Positions 9,867 to 17,634 of a DNA stretch of 64,000 nucleotides are shown here, piece after piece. The stretch's first letter is position 1; each line of letters starts with the position of its first letter. Under the pieces are notes generated by a model, which saw only the letters and a program-made list of their open reading frames with translations, was not told the origin of the DNA and searched no databases. The stretch lies in the NCBI RefSeq assembly GCF_000215935.2, contig NZ_AFNU02000003.1, positions 1 to 64,000 on the forward strand, given 5' to 3'. A program made the position numbers and the translations under genes. Source of the stretch: Haloplasma contractile SSD-17B. Its GTDB lineage: Bacteria > Bacillota_I > Bacilli_A > Haloplasmatales > Haloplasmataceae.

Positions 9867-11594
9867 GTGGAAATTAATTTTGAATTTTTACGTCATCAAT
9901 TAATAGGTAATGATGTCTTTTGTACTACTCCATATGGTAAACGATTAATTACCTATGCAGACTATACTGCGTCCGGTAAAACACTAGGTTTCATAGAGCG
10001 TTATCTTATAGATATCCAAAAAGTCTATGCAAACACTCACACGGATGACAGCTACACTGGAAAAACAATGACTGACTTACTTCATAAAGCTGAACAAAAA
10101 ATTAAATCATGTGTAGGTGCAAATAAAAATCACCATATTATTTCAGTAGGAAGTGGTAGTACTGGCGCTATTACAAGACTCTGTAAAATATTAGGATTAT
10201 ATTTAACACCAGGACTTAAGTACAATATTGATCAGCATTTAAAACAAAATAATAATCGATATGATGCCGATATCATTAAAAATATATTTGAAAAGATGAC
10301 AGATTCAAAACCAGTTATATTTGTATCGCCATATGAACATCATTCAAATTATTTGATTTGGATTGAAAGTTTTGCTGAAGTAGTCGAAATAACACTAAAT
10401 AACAACGGAATGTTTAACTACACTGATTTAGAACAAAAACTTCAGGATCCTAGGTACAAAAATAGAATTAAAATTGGTTCGTTTTCAGCTGCATCAAACA
10501 TAACAGGTATAAAAACGGACGTTCATAAAGTAGCTAAAATAATGCACAAAAATAATGGGCTTGCCTTTTTTGACTATGCTGCAAGTGCACCTTATGTAAA
10601 GATAAACATAAATAAGGATAATGACGAACATTTAGATGCCGTCTTTATCTCACCTCATAAATTTGTCGGTGGACCTGGCTCAAGTGGCATTTTAATATTT
10701 AATAAAAATCTCTATAGCAATTTAATCCCGCCTACAGTAGCTGCAGGAGGAACTGTTGACTTTGTCAGTCCTTATTGTTACGAGTTTATGAAGGATGTAG
10801 AAGCAAGAGAAAAAGCAGGTACACCTGGGATTTTACAGACACTTAAGGCTTCACTAGCATTTGAATTAAAAAATGAAATTGGTACCGAGCGCATAGAAAA
10901 AATTGAAAAATACTATATACAAAAGGTAATTAATCGGTTAAGGAAGCATAATAACATTGATATTTTGGGTCCACTTGATCCGAGTAAACGAATCGCAATT
11001 CTGTCATTCAATATTAGACATAACAACAAAAAACTTCATCATAAATTTGTCACTACACTATTAAATGACCTATTTGGTATACAATCACGAGCCGGCTGCG
11101 CCTGCGCAGGGCCTTATGGCCATAGGTTGCTCGGTATTACGAAAGAGACCTCCATGATTATTCGAGATGCAACAAAAGACGGCCTTCATTCTCTCAAACC
11201 AGGATTTGTAAGAGTCAATTTTCACTTTTTAATAGAGGAATATGAGGTAAACTTTATTATTTCTGCCATTGAATTTATTGCCTCATACGGTTACTTATTC
11301 TTAAATCGCTACTCTATTGATTTAAAAACAGGTTCATGGTCTTACATAAACGCGTATAAAGAACCAGATTCATTAGTAAAACAATTCGGCATCCACCATA
11401 GTTTTGATAGACTAAAAAAAGATGTCTTTGAGAAATCTAGACCAAAAAAACAGGAATTATATAAATACTATCTAACAGTTGCCAATCAAGAATCATTGAA
11501 ATTAAAAACTGAATTTAAATCTAATTATAAACGATTTAAAAAATTACCTTATGAATCCATACGCTGGTTTGATTTTATAAACCAAGAAGATTAA
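9867..11594 (+). CDS. Class-V aminotransferase-fold PLP enzyme (cysteine desulfurase-like)
   Basis: The protein is 575 residues from GTG 9867, behind GGGGG. It has the class-V PLP fold: a glycine-rich SVGSGSTGAI segment, PYEHHSNYLIW, an Asp strand LAFFDYAASAP, and the PLP lysine in FISPHKFVGGPGSSG (about residue 265). A Cys-rich loop RAGCACAGP (about 408) sits where cysteine desulfurases hold their catalytic Cys. About 100 residues follow the usual end of the fold, a Lys/Tyr-rich tail with no recognised domain. The start and the Cys loop suggest cysteine desulfurase or selenocysteine-lyase chemistry. No iscU or sufU lies nearby, so the acceptor is unknown. Fold certain, substrate inferred. 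Confidence 0.75.
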   Translation: MEINFEFLRHQLIGNDVFCTTPYGKRLITYADYTASGKTLGFIERYLIDIQKVYANTHTDDSYTGKTMTDLLHKAEQKIKSCVGANKNHHIISVGSGSTGAITRLCKILGLYLTPGLKYNIDQHLKQNNNRYDADIIKNIFEKMTDSKPVIFVSPYEHHSNYLIWIESFAEVVEITLNNNGMFNYTDLEQKLQDPRYKNRIKIGSFSAASNITGIKTDVHKVAKIMHKNNGLAFFDYAASAPYVKININKDNDEHLDAVFISPHKFVGGPGSSGILIFNKNLYSNLIPPTVAAGGTVDFVSPYCYEFMKDVEAREKAGTPGILQTLKASLAFELKNEIGTERIEKIEKYYIQKVINRLRKHNNIDILGPLDPSKRIAILSFNIRHNNKKLHHKFVTTLLNDLFGIQSRAGCACAGPYGHRLLGITKETSMIIRDATKDGLHSLKPGFVRVNFHFLIEEYEVNFIISAIEFIASYGYLFLNRYSIDLKTGSWSYINAYKEPDSLVKQFGIHHSFDRLKKDVFEKSRPKKQELYKYYLTVANQESLKLKTEFKSNYKRFKKLPYESIRWFDFINQED

Positions 11595-11685
11595 TCCGAT
11601 CAACTATTGTTTAAGTATGAATCGTGTGTCCATATACAATGACAGAATTGCCTAGTACACAATTTACTAAAATAATAAATAATGC

Positions 11686-11717
11686 AATCACTAGACTTGT
11701 GTCATGCAAGTCTTTTT
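11686..11717 (+). repeat. 32-bp hairpin repeat, copy 1 (terminator-like)
   Basis: The copy contains GACTTG-TGTCAT-GCAAGTC followed by TTTTT, a textbook small terminator. It lies about 90 nt after the PLP enzyme gene and can serve as its terminator. The same 32 bases, including the leading AATCACTA, recur exactly at 13428-13459, so the copies form direct repeats 1.74 kb apart. Confidence 0.8.
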
Positions 11718-11822
11718 CATTCACTTATTACTTTTTATTTGTTTCTAGCTTTGGGTAAAGCCTTGAATTTCACGTAGTGATCAATCATCACCCATTGAAG
11801 TACAATATGTAGAGATAAGTTT

Positions 11823-11995
11823 TTATTGTATAACAATATACCACGCTAATTCCATTCCATTTTGATCTGTTTCCAATTTTATATATAATTGTTATCAAGA
11901 TATTCATTACTAATGAATATAGTTGAGTCTCCTTTTGATACAGGATAACTTTGAAGTTTTTGATTGTCATGATTGTGGACATTAATACTTACTGT
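11823..11995 (-). pseudogene. Decayed small-protein remnant
   Basis: Two protein-like segments lie in different frames with no usable start. About 38 codons end YLDNNYI at a TAA, followed at once in a shifted frame by KLETDQNGMELAWYIVIQ and a stop. Composition is more coding-like than the competing 64-codon open frame over the same DNA, which lacks a ribosome site. The family is not recognised. Confidence 0.3.
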
Positions 11996-12034
11996 TATTT
12001 ATTTTTTTTATTAATTCCTTCTTGAATGGCGAGT

Positions 12035-12643
12035 CTATAATGGATAAATTAATTTTAAAATATCTTGTGTTAAGTTATAGGATGGATCCTTTGAAAAGCC
12101 ACACTTCTTCCAGTATGCTAAAGCAATTTTATTTCGTTTATAGACACCAATGCCAACCTCATGCAAATAGTCTTTATTAATCTCTTTTATAAACTTTTGA
12201 AAAAATTCAGTGCCATACCCTTTATGTTGAGCTTCTTTATGAATTAAGAGTGATGATATCCATAATGTCTGGTGATCTGGATACCCAAGATAGTATTCAA
12301 AATAGCCAATAATCCGATTAGTTTCTCTTTCAACAATGGTTTTTGAGAAGTAGAATTCTTTATGTCCACCAGGAGGTACATCCCCATTTGTCAAATTTTC
12401 TTTGACATCTTCTGGTTTATGTTCTTGACCCGTAAATTCTTGCATATAATCACAGGACATATAAACATCCACTAAACCAGATAAATCACTTTTCGTAGAA
12501 TTTTGAATTACTAAACGCTCTGTTTCAATCTTTCTTTCAACCAGGCAATCACCTAAAAAATACTGATTGTTTTCGTTACTCTTTAATTTGTTATTTTGAT
12601 TTACTTCTTCCCTTGTATAAAATGTATTGTACTCATAAAGCAT
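12035..12643 (-). CDS. GNAT-family N-acetyltransferase
   Basis: This 202-residue protein starts at ATG 12643 behind AAAGGAGGAAG. After about 35 poorly conserved residues it enters a GNAT domain: ETERLVIQNSTKSDLSGL at the first strand and helix, IIGYFEYYLG, LWISSLLIHKEAQHKGYGTEFFQ with the acetyl-CoA pyrophosphate loop (HKGYG), and the closing NKIALAYWKKCGF. It would transfer an acetyl group from acetyl-CoA to an amine; the layout resembles RimJ/RimL-like small-molecule or protein acetyltransferases. It is isolated between degenerate intergenic stretches inside the interval bounded by the 32-bp repeats, so it may be part of an exchanged segment. Substrate unknown. Confidence 0.8.
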   Translation of the reverse strand: MLYEYNTFYTREEVNQNNKLKSNENNQYFLGDCLVERKIETERLVIQNSTKSDLSGLVDVYMSCDYMQEFTGQEHKPEDVKENLTNGDVPPGGHKEFYFSKTIVERETNRIIGYFEYYLGYPDHQTLWISSLLIHKEAQHKGYGTEFFQKFIKEINKDYLHEVGIGVYKRNKIALAYWKKCGFSKDPSYNLTQDILKLIYPL

Positions 12644-12743
12644 ATTACTTCCTCCTTTAAATTAAACTTTTAACCAATACTTTCTTTAATTGAGTGTTCT
12701 AGAGACATTCTCTCTCTATCAAATGATTTGGATTATACGTAAT

Positions 12744-12857
12744 CTAGTAATCTAAATAAATTGTTTTAAAACGATCATTGACTTCTTTTTCTATATCGTT
12801 TCTACCTTTCTCGATTTGACTAACCCAACATAAGATATCGTATAATTCCATAAACAT
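12744..12857 (-). CDS. Possible 37-residue small protein
   Basis: The frame opens at ATG 12857 with a modest purine-rich site (AAAGTGG) close upstream and ends at TAG. The sequence is MFMELYDILCWVSQIEKGRN plus a charged helix-like tail ending TIYLDY. No signal peptide and no recognised family. It may be the end of a lost larger gene. Confidence 0.3.
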   Translation of the reverse strand: MFMELYDILCWVSQIEKGRNDIEKEVNDRFKTIYLDY

Positions 12858-13016
12858 TTCCACTTTCCGTTTACTAAATTATATAAACATTATATGTTCT
12901 ATGATAAAATTTGTCAACATTATAATAAACATATTAATAATTCGTTTACTATATAGCAAACATATAGTTTATTGTTATGTTTTTTAAAAATAACTTTCAG
13001 CCATCTTTAACATAAA

Positions 13017-13047
13017 TATATAATTTATAATTTATAATTTATAATTA
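13017..13047. repeat. 7-bp tandem repeat (TATAATT)
   Basis: About four head-to-tail copies of TATAATT lie in the degenerate intergenic region. No function is apparent beyond local AT-richness. Confidence 0.6.
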
Positions 13048-13253
13048 TTCAGCATTTTTATGTTGGTTACATCAACAGTGAATATGAGGCTTATATTATT
13101 ATATCTGCTACACTTAAAAAAGATAGATAGTCTTCTAAATAAGTACAATGTGTCTATTAAAGTGATTCTTCTTTATTTGATTTGTATCTTATTGATTTAA
13201 TTTCATATCATGATTTACAGAAGTTGAATGTGTATGTCAACAACTCTTTCATA

Positions 13254-13278
13254 TAAAAAAACCACTATTCAAGTGGCA
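13254..13278 (-). terminator. Minus-strand terminator of the L7/L12-like remnant
   Basis: CCACT and AGTGG form a short stem. On the minus strand it is followed by a T-run (13261-13254). It sits about 50 nt past the stop of the truncated L7/L12-like frame, as a native terminator would. Confidence 0.55.
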
Positions 13279-13326
13279 TTTTGTTATACTTTAAAATATC
13301 TAACAGTATATGAGACTATAGTATTT

Positions 13327-13425
13327 TTAAATTGTTCTTACCTCAACCATTTGATCAACATATTCTTTAGCTTCTTTCAAATCAATTCCAGTCAAATTTC
13401 TCAATCGTTTAATTCCTTTAATAAT
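13327..13425 (-). pseudogene. C-terminal fragment of an L7/L12-CTD-like protein
   Basis: Thirty-two codons end at TAA and contain LRNLTGIDLKEAKEYVD. This matches the conserved helix-loop-helix of the ribosomal L7/L12 C-terminal domain, whose usual pattern is TGLGLKEAKxxVD and which also occurs in small stand-alone Bacillota proteins. The frame is closed by a stop immediately upstream, within three bases of the 32-bp hairpin repeat, and has no start codon. The repeat therefore seems to have replaced the N-terminus. It is a remnant and not the ribosomal gene itself. Confidence 0.6.
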
Positions 13426-13427
13426 TT

Positions 13428-13459
13428 AATCACTAGACTTGTGTCATGCAAGTCTTTTT
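13428..13459 (+). repeat. 32-bp hairpin repeat, copy 2
   Basis: Identical over 32 bases to 11686-11717, with GACTTG/CAAGTC arms and a T-run. It ends 77 nt before the CDF transporter start and abuts the truncated L7/L12-like tail. As a terminator it would block read-through towards the CDF gene. Confidence 0.8.
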
Positions 13460-13536
13460 TTGTGGTCATTTAAGTTTAACCATTAGTATATAACATATAA
13501 TAACTAATAACATATATAAAACAAGGAGTATTGTAC

Positions 13537-14418
13537 ATGAACGACTCAATAAATACATTTAAAGTAGCTGAAAAAGGGTTAAGAGTAAGTATTATTACGT
13601 ATATTCTAATCTCAATTGCAAAATTAATTATTGGAACAATCGCGAATTCTAGCGCATTAACCGCGGATGGTTTAAATAATTTTACAGATGTGATATCATC
13701 AATAGCGCTTCTAATCGGGATTAGGATTGCTAGAAAACCAGCAGATAAAAATCATGTATATGGTCACCTACGCGCTGAAACAATTGCAACACTCGTTGCT
13801 TCATTAATTATGATGGTACTAGGAGCAAGCGTTGTATTTGATGGTGGTAGAAACGTCATCAATCTAGAAGTAACTAGTCCTTCAATACTAGCAGCATTTA
13901 CTGCATTAGGATCATCTTTTATCCTATATTTTGTTTACCGTTACAACCGAAGAATAGCAAAACAAGTAAACAGTAAAGGACTTATGGCTTCATCAAAAGA
14001 CAATTTAGCTGATTCAATGGTGAGTTTAGGGTCTGCGATTGGCATTTTTGCAACACGATTAGGTTTCCCTGTATTTGACCCAATTATTGCTATATTAATA
14101 GGGCTTCTTATTGTTAAAACAGGATGGGAAATCTTCAGGGATTCCATTCATCATTTAACAGATGGTTTTGACCCTGAAGAACTAGATAAGATTAATGAAG
14201 TAATAAAACAAATAGAGCCCGTTGAAGACGTATCTGACATTAAAGGAAGATTTCATGGTAATAAAATATTTCTAGAAATTACTATTAAATTAAATCCTTA
14301 CTTAAGTATTGATGAAGGTCATGATATAACAGAAGATATCGAATCAATACTAAAAAAAGAGTTTGATATTTCATATGTCATTACACATGTTGAACCTTAT
14401 TATGACAATACTATATAA
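13537..14418 (+). CDS. Cation diffusion facilitator (CDF) metal exporter
   Basis: The protein is 293 residues from ATG 13537 with AAGGAG 9 nt upstream. Six membrane segments fill the first ~200 residues. SSALTADGLNNFTDVISSIA carries the TM2 Asp metal site, and the loop HVYGHLRAETIATL has the conserved His. The TM5 metal site looks relaxed (SKDNLADSMVSLGSAIG). The C-terminal cytoplasmic domain of about 80 residues (VEDVSDIKGRFHGNKIFLEI ... VITHVEPYYD) has the ferredoxin-like CDF fold with metal-binding His. It would export Zn2+, Mn2+ or Fe2+ using proton antiport. The gene is monocistronic with its own terminator. Confidence 0.9.
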   Translation: MNDSINTFKVAEKGLRVSIITYILISIAKLIIGTIANSSALTADGLNNFTDVISSIALLIGIRIARKPADKNHVYGHLRAETIATLVASLIMMVLGASVVFDGGRNVINLEVTSPSILAAFTALGSSFILYFVYRYNRRIAKQVNSKGLMASSKDNLADSMVSLGSAIGIFATRLGFPVFDPIIAILIGLLIVKTGWEIFRDSIHHLTDGFDPEELDKINEVIKQIEPVEDVSDIKGRFHGNKIFLEITIKLNPYLSIDEGHDITEDIESILKKEFDISYVITHVEPYYDNTI

Positions 14419-14422
14419 AATT

Positions 14423-14458
14423 AATTCCATATGGAAAAATCTATATGGAATTTTTTTA
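14423..14458 (+). terminator. Terminator after the CDF gene
   Basis: AATTCCATAT and ATATGGAATT form a 10-bp stem around GGAAAAATCT, followed by TTTTTT. Confidence 0.85.
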
Positions 14459-14581
14459 TTTTAATACTAGGCTAGATCCTATAAGTAAGATATCGCTTCT
14501 ATTACTTACTTTTCAGCGATTAAATTACGTAGTCACAGCTTACTGTAAAAACGATTTCAAAAATAAATTTTAAAATTTTAA

Positions 14582-14610
14582 TTGACATTCGTCGACAATA
14601 TTCGTATAAT
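14582..14610 (+). promoter_or_regulatory. Consensus sigma-A promoter for the arginine T-box operon
   Basis: TTGACA (14582-14587) and TATAAT (14605-14610) are separated by exactly 17 bp. Transcription would start near 14617, about 35 nt before the T-box stem I. Confidence 0.9.
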
Positions 14611-14651
14611 CTGTTCATGTTTAAAATTCATGAATGTTTAAATTGTAACTT

Positions 14652-14889
14652 TATATAGATCCAGTGATTGGAAGAGTAGATGTTATACGATTTTAAGCGA
14701 GCTAGAGTTGGTGTGAGTCTAGTAAATTGATAGCATTGAACCGCATCCATGAGGATATGTTCTGAATCGTGTAGGAACATACGGCCCCAACCGTTAATGG
14801 AAGCGGATATGTAATCATATCAATTAGAGTGGTACCGCGGGTTTGTTTATAACTCGTCTCTTGAATAATTCAAGAGACGAGTTTTTTTT
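14652..14889 (+). promoter_or_regulatory. T-box riboswitch, predicted arginine-specific (CGC specifier)
   Basis: Canonical parts are all present: GGAAGAGTA (specifier-loop 5' strand), AGCGAG, TTGGTGTGAG, and the tRNA-acceptor-pairing motif AGAGTGGTACCGCGG at 14826-14840. The stem flanking the specifier loop pairs GATGTTAT with ATAGCATT, and the lower stem pairs GGA with TCC and ATCC with GGAT. The 3' strand of the loop reads GAAC-CGC-A, giving CGC (Arg) at 14742-14744. Reading one base earlier would give CCG (Pro) and two bases later CAT (His), but the triplet followed by A next to the helix is the usual position. An uncharged cognate tRNA would open the terminator at 14851-14889. This fits an amino-acid importer downstream. 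Confidence 0.88.
14851..14889 (+). terminator. T-box-controlled terminator
   Basis: AACTCGTCTCTTGAA and TTCAAGAGACGAGTT form a stem of about 15 bp around TAA, followed by seven T. It directly follows the T-box motif and is the off-state hairpin. Confidence 0.9.
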
Positions 14890-14977
14890 ATGTAAAATTT
14901 TGTGTAACCAATTATTCATACCAAATTAAATTCGTTACCAAACCTAAAAAAAATTAAAAATAATGGAGGAAATATAT

Positions 14978-15790
14978 ATGTTAAACAAAAAAGGATTCAA
15001 ATTATTAGGAGTATTAAGCATTATACTATTTAGTTTAGTTGCAACAGCCTGTAGTACGGGTGAGCAATATGAGAATAAATTAGAAGAAATTAAGGCAAAT
15101 GGTAAGATTGTTTTAGGTACAAGTGCTGATTATCCACCTTATGAATTTCATGCAATAATAGATGGTAAGGATACGATTGTTGGATTTGATATCGAGATTG
15201 CTAAAGAAATTGCAAAAGATCTTGGTGTAGATTTAGTAATCAAAGATATGAAGTTTGATGGGCTACTAGCAGCACTAGATTCAGGAAATGTTGATTTTGT
15301 TCTTGCAGGAATGACACCTACAAAAGAACGTGAAGAGAATGTTGTCTTTTCTAATATTTATTACACAGCAGTACAAGCAATTGTCGTAAGAACAGAAGAT
15401 GTTAAAACTGTAACTTCTCTAGATGATCTTAATGGTAAAACAATTGGTGTTCAAAAAGGCTCAATCCAACATGGACTTGCTACAGAACAATTTACTTCCT
15501 CAAAGATTAAAGCATTAGGGAAACTATCTGATTTAATGCTAGAGTTAAAGAATGATAAAATTGATGCACTTATTGTAGAATTACCAGTAGCTAATTCATA
15601 CGTTTCAAAAAACCAGGACTTAGCCGTTACGAAACTAACAATAGGAAGCGCAGATGGTGGGTCGGCAGTTGCCATTCAAAAAGGAAATCAGGAACTAGTT
15701 GATTCTATCAATGAGACATTGGTACGCTTGATTAGTGAAAATACCATTGAAACATTTGTTGCTGAAGCTAACGAAATAAGTAACAAATAA
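14978..15790 (+). CDS. Amino-acid ABC transporter substrate-binding lipoprotein (arginine predicted)
   Basis: The protein is 270 residues from ATG 14978, with GGAGG 8 nt upstream; an in-frame ATG at 14963 overlaps that site. A lipoprotein signal ends VATAC with Cys at about residue 23. The mature part is a family-3 solute-binding domain: GTSADYPPYEF, VGFDIEIAKEIAKDLGV, DGLLAALDSGNVDFVLAGMT and GKTIGVQKGS. It captures the amino acid outside the cell and passes it to the permease at 15911. It is first in a three-gene importer operon behind a T-box with an Arg specifier, which is the main reason to predict arginine or a related basic amino acid. Confidence 0.88.
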   Translation: MLNKKGFKLLGVLSIILFSLVATACSTGEQYENKLEEIKANGKIVLGTSADYPPYEFHAIIDGKDTIVGFDIEIAKEIAKDLGVDLVIKDMKFDGLLAALDSGNVDFVLAGMTPTKEREENVVFSNIYYTAVQAIVVRTEDVKTVTSLDDLNGKTIGVQKGSIQHGLATEQFTSSKIKALGKLSDLMLELKNDKIDALIVELPVANSYVSKNQDLAVTKLTIGSADGGSAVAIQKGNQELVDSINETLVRLISENTIETFVAEANEISNK

Positions 15791-15846
15791 GCATTAAACT
15801 TTTGAGTATTATGAAAATTATTATAGCATTAAACACAACGTAATCT

Positions 15847-15902
15847 AATAGGAGAGGTTCACTCCTTCTCCTATTCATTGATTAATCTAAAAGGAGAAGG
15901 AG
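15847..15902 (+). promoter_or_regulatory. Intercistronic alternative hairpins that can mask the permease ribosome site
   Basis: CTCCTTCTCCT (15862-15872) is an exact 11-base complement of AGGAGAAGGAG (15892-15902), the permease Shine-Dalgarno region. The same CTCCT block also pairs with the upstream AATAGGAG (15847-15854) through CTCCTATT (15868-15875). The two hairpins exclude each other, so one exposes and the other hides the ribosome site. Pairings are seen; regulation is inferred. Confidence 0.5.
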
Positions 15903-15910
15903 TATACATA

Positions 15911-16600
15911 ATGGATTTTTCATTTCTAAACGAATATTACCCATTCTTTATAGATGGAGCTAAATATACATTGTTGCTTGCGATATTCACTGTTCTGTTT
16001 GGTGTTTTGCTTGGAACAGTGATCGCATTGATGCGAATTTCTAATTCTAAATTTTTATCCCTTATCTCAACATCTTATGTAGAATTTATTAGAGGGACCC
16101 CTATCCTAGTTCAGCTTTATATAATATACTATGGGCTCCCTAAAATAGGTCTAGACTTTGGTAATCTACCAGTAATCGGGGACACATATGGAGATTTTAT
16201 AGCCGGTATTATTACCTTATCAATTAATAGTGCTGCTTATGTATCAGAAATCATAAGAGCGGGTATCAAAGCCGTCGACCGTGGACAAATGGAAGCAGCT
16301 AGATCACTAGGGCTAAGTAGTCGCACCTCGATGCGATTCATCATTTTCCCTCAGGCAATCAAAAATATTCTACCTGCACTAGGCAATGAATTTATCATTA
16401 TCATCAAAGAATCTTCCATTGTATCCATAATTGGAATTCAGGAATTGATGTATAAAGCAGATACTGTTCGCGGAAACACTTTCCAACCGTTTGAACCATT
16501 AATCGTAGCTGCAATTTTATACTTTATCATGACATTTACATTATCTAAGTTCCTTGGTGTTGCTGAAAGGAGATTGAGTCTTCATGATCAAAACAACTAA
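15911..16600 (+). CDS. Amino-acid ABC transporter permease (arginine predicted)
   Basis: The protein is 229 residues from ATG 15911, behind AAGGAGAAGGAG. It has the His/Glu/Gln-type permease layout with about five membrane spans, an [17 protein letters not shown] segment after the second span, and the cytoplasmic EAA loop ([11 protein letters not shown]...[14 protein letters not shown]) that docks on the ATPase. A single permease gene implies a homodimeric channel. It lies 120 nt after the binding protein, with a hairpin in between, and overlaps the ATPase start by 17 nt, so the two are translationally linked. Confidence 0.9.
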   Translation: MDFSFLNEYYPFFIDGAKYTLLLAIFTVLFGVLLGTVIALMRISNSKFLSLISTSYVEFIRGTPILVQLYIIYYGLPKIGLDFGNLPVIGDTYGDFIAGIITLSINSAAYVSEIIRAGIKAVDRGQMEAARSLGLSSRTSMRFIIFPQAIKNILPALGNEFIIIIKESSIVSIIGIQELMYKADTVRGNTFQPFEPLIVAAILYFIMTFTLSKFLGVAERRLSLHDQNN

Positions 16601-17306
16601 TTTACATAAACAATTCGGTAAACAAGAAGTATTACGAGGTATAAGTGAGGAATTTAATAAAGGCGAGGTAGTAGTCATCATTGGTCCTAGTGGCTCTGGA
16701 AAAAGCACATTCCTGCGATGTCTAAATTTAATGGAACAACCAACTGGGGGCGATGTTCTATTTAACGAACAATCATTACTTGATAACAAGGTAGAGATTA
16801 ATCAAATTAGACAAGAAATGGGAATGGTATTTCAACAATTTAATTTATTTCCTCACATGACTGTACAAGATAATATAACCTTTGCTCCTAAAAAATTAAA
16901 GGGGTTATCTGATAAGGAAAGTGAATTTTTAGCTAGAAAATTATTAAAACGAATTGGACTTGAAAGCCATATCAATCACTATCCTAATCAATTATCAGGA
17001 GGTCAAAAACAGCGTATTGCAATTGCGAGATCCTTAGCAATGAGTCCAAAGGTAATGCTATTCGATGAACCAACATCAGCACTTGACCCTGAAATGGTAG
17101 GAGAGGTGTTAGATGTAATGAAAGAACTAGCAAAAGAAGGAATGACCATGATAGTCGTTACACACGAGATGGGATTTGCTAAAGAAGTAGCAGACCGTGT
17201 CCTCTTAATGGATCAAGGTCAAATCATTGAACAAGGAACACCAGACGTCATGTTCACATCACCACAAAATGAACGTACTAAAGCATTTTTGAGTAAGGTT
17301 CTATAA
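16584..17306 (+). CDS. Amino-acid ABC transporter ATP-binding protein (arginine predicted)
   Basis: The protein is 240 residues with a full ATPase set: Walker [11 protein letters not shown]-loop [13 protein letters not shown], signature LSGGQKQR, Walker [14 protein letters not shown] and H-loop [15 protein letters not shown]. This is the GlnQ/ArtM/HisP type that powers polar amino-acid uptake. ATG 16584 lies inside the permease 3' end behind AAGGAG. It is the last gene of the T-box operon, followed by a strong terminator. Confidence 0.93.
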   Translation: MIKTTNLHKQFGKQEVLRGISEEFNKGEVVVIIGPSGSGKSTFLRCLNLMEQPTGGDVLFNEQSLLDNKVEINQIRQEMGMVFQQFNLFPHMTVQDNITFAPKKLKGLSDKESEFLARKLLKRIGLESHINHYPNQLSGGQKQRIAIARSLAMSPKVMLFDEPTSALDPEMVGEVLDVMKELAKEGMTMIVVTHEMGFAKEVADRVLLMDQGQIIEQGTPDVMFTSPQNERTKAFLSKVL

Positions 17307-17311
17307 ACCAT

Positions 17312-17359
17312 AAATAAAGGTCAAAACACAGATTATGTGCTTTGACCTTTTTATTTTTA
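17312..17359. terminator. Bidirectional terminator after the importer operon
   Basis: AAAGGTCAAA and TTTGACCTTT pair around an ACACAGATTATGTG inner stem. It is followed by TTTTATTTTTAT on the plus strand and preceded by an A-rich run, so it can also end the minus-strand gene at 17357. Confidence 0.85.
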
Positions 17360-17548
17360 TGTGCGTTTTAAACCTCTGATCCGGTAACGTCTAGCTCGTC
17401 TAAGATACCTTATGGCATCATACTGCTTATTACTGTCAGACTCGTTTATATTCTGATGTTTTAAAGCAGCCCACATCTTGTTTGATTTTTGTCTCCAATA
17501 CTTAGCAACCTTCTTATGACCCTCTTCATACTGCCTTTCCCTATTCAC
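17357..17548 (-). CDS. Small basic protein of unknown function
   Basis: The protein is 63 residues from GTG 17548, with GGGAGG 8 nt upstream. It is strongly basic: KKVAKYWRQKSNKMWAALKH near the start and YLRRARRYRIRGLKRT at the end. Nucleic-acid or ribosome contact is possible, but no family was recognised. It has no signal peptide or membrane span. It lies 86 nt downstream of fchA on the same strand and ends at the shared bidirectional terminator, so it is probably the last gene of the histidine-degradation array. The good ribosome site and placement favour a real gene. Confidence 0.6.
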   Translation of the reverse strand: MNRERQYEEGHKKVAKYWRQKSNKMWAALKHQNINESDSNKQYDAIRYLRRARRYRIRGLKRT

Positions 17549-17634
17549 ACTAAGTACCTCCCTGATTAGATTCGCTAATTTAGCGTCACTTAATAATTAT
17601 GTTACTAAACACTCGTTTATGAATGTATTTCGCG

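Larger units (their letters stand above)
11595..12034. other. Intergenic stretch with a terminator repeat and a decayed ORF
   Basis: The stretch holds the first copy of the 32-bp hairpin repeat (11686-11717) and a minus-strand gene remnant (11823-11995), both listed separately. No intact gene is seen. Confidence 0.5.
12644..13536. other. Long degenerate intergenic region
   Basis: About 0.9 kb of very AT-rich DNA with no intact conserved gene. It holds a possible 37-codon ORF (12744-12857), two GTTTACTAWAT-like blocks (near 12880 and 12955), a short 7-bp tandem repeat, a minus-strand terminator, an L7/L12-like gene tail and the second 32-bp hairpin repeat. Confidence 0.55.

Noticed and set aside
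11788-11982. 64-codon minus-strand frame
   Set aside because: No ribosome site and unnatural composition; a competing pair of frames over the same DNA looks more like a real decayed gene.
13327-13425. Intact rplL gene
   Set aside because: Only 32 codons of the C-terminal motif exist, with no start and no flanking ribosomal genes.
13228-13473. 81-codon plus-strand frame
   Set aside because: It runs through a terminator and the 32-bp repeat and lies opposite the L7/L12-like remnant; no ribosome site.
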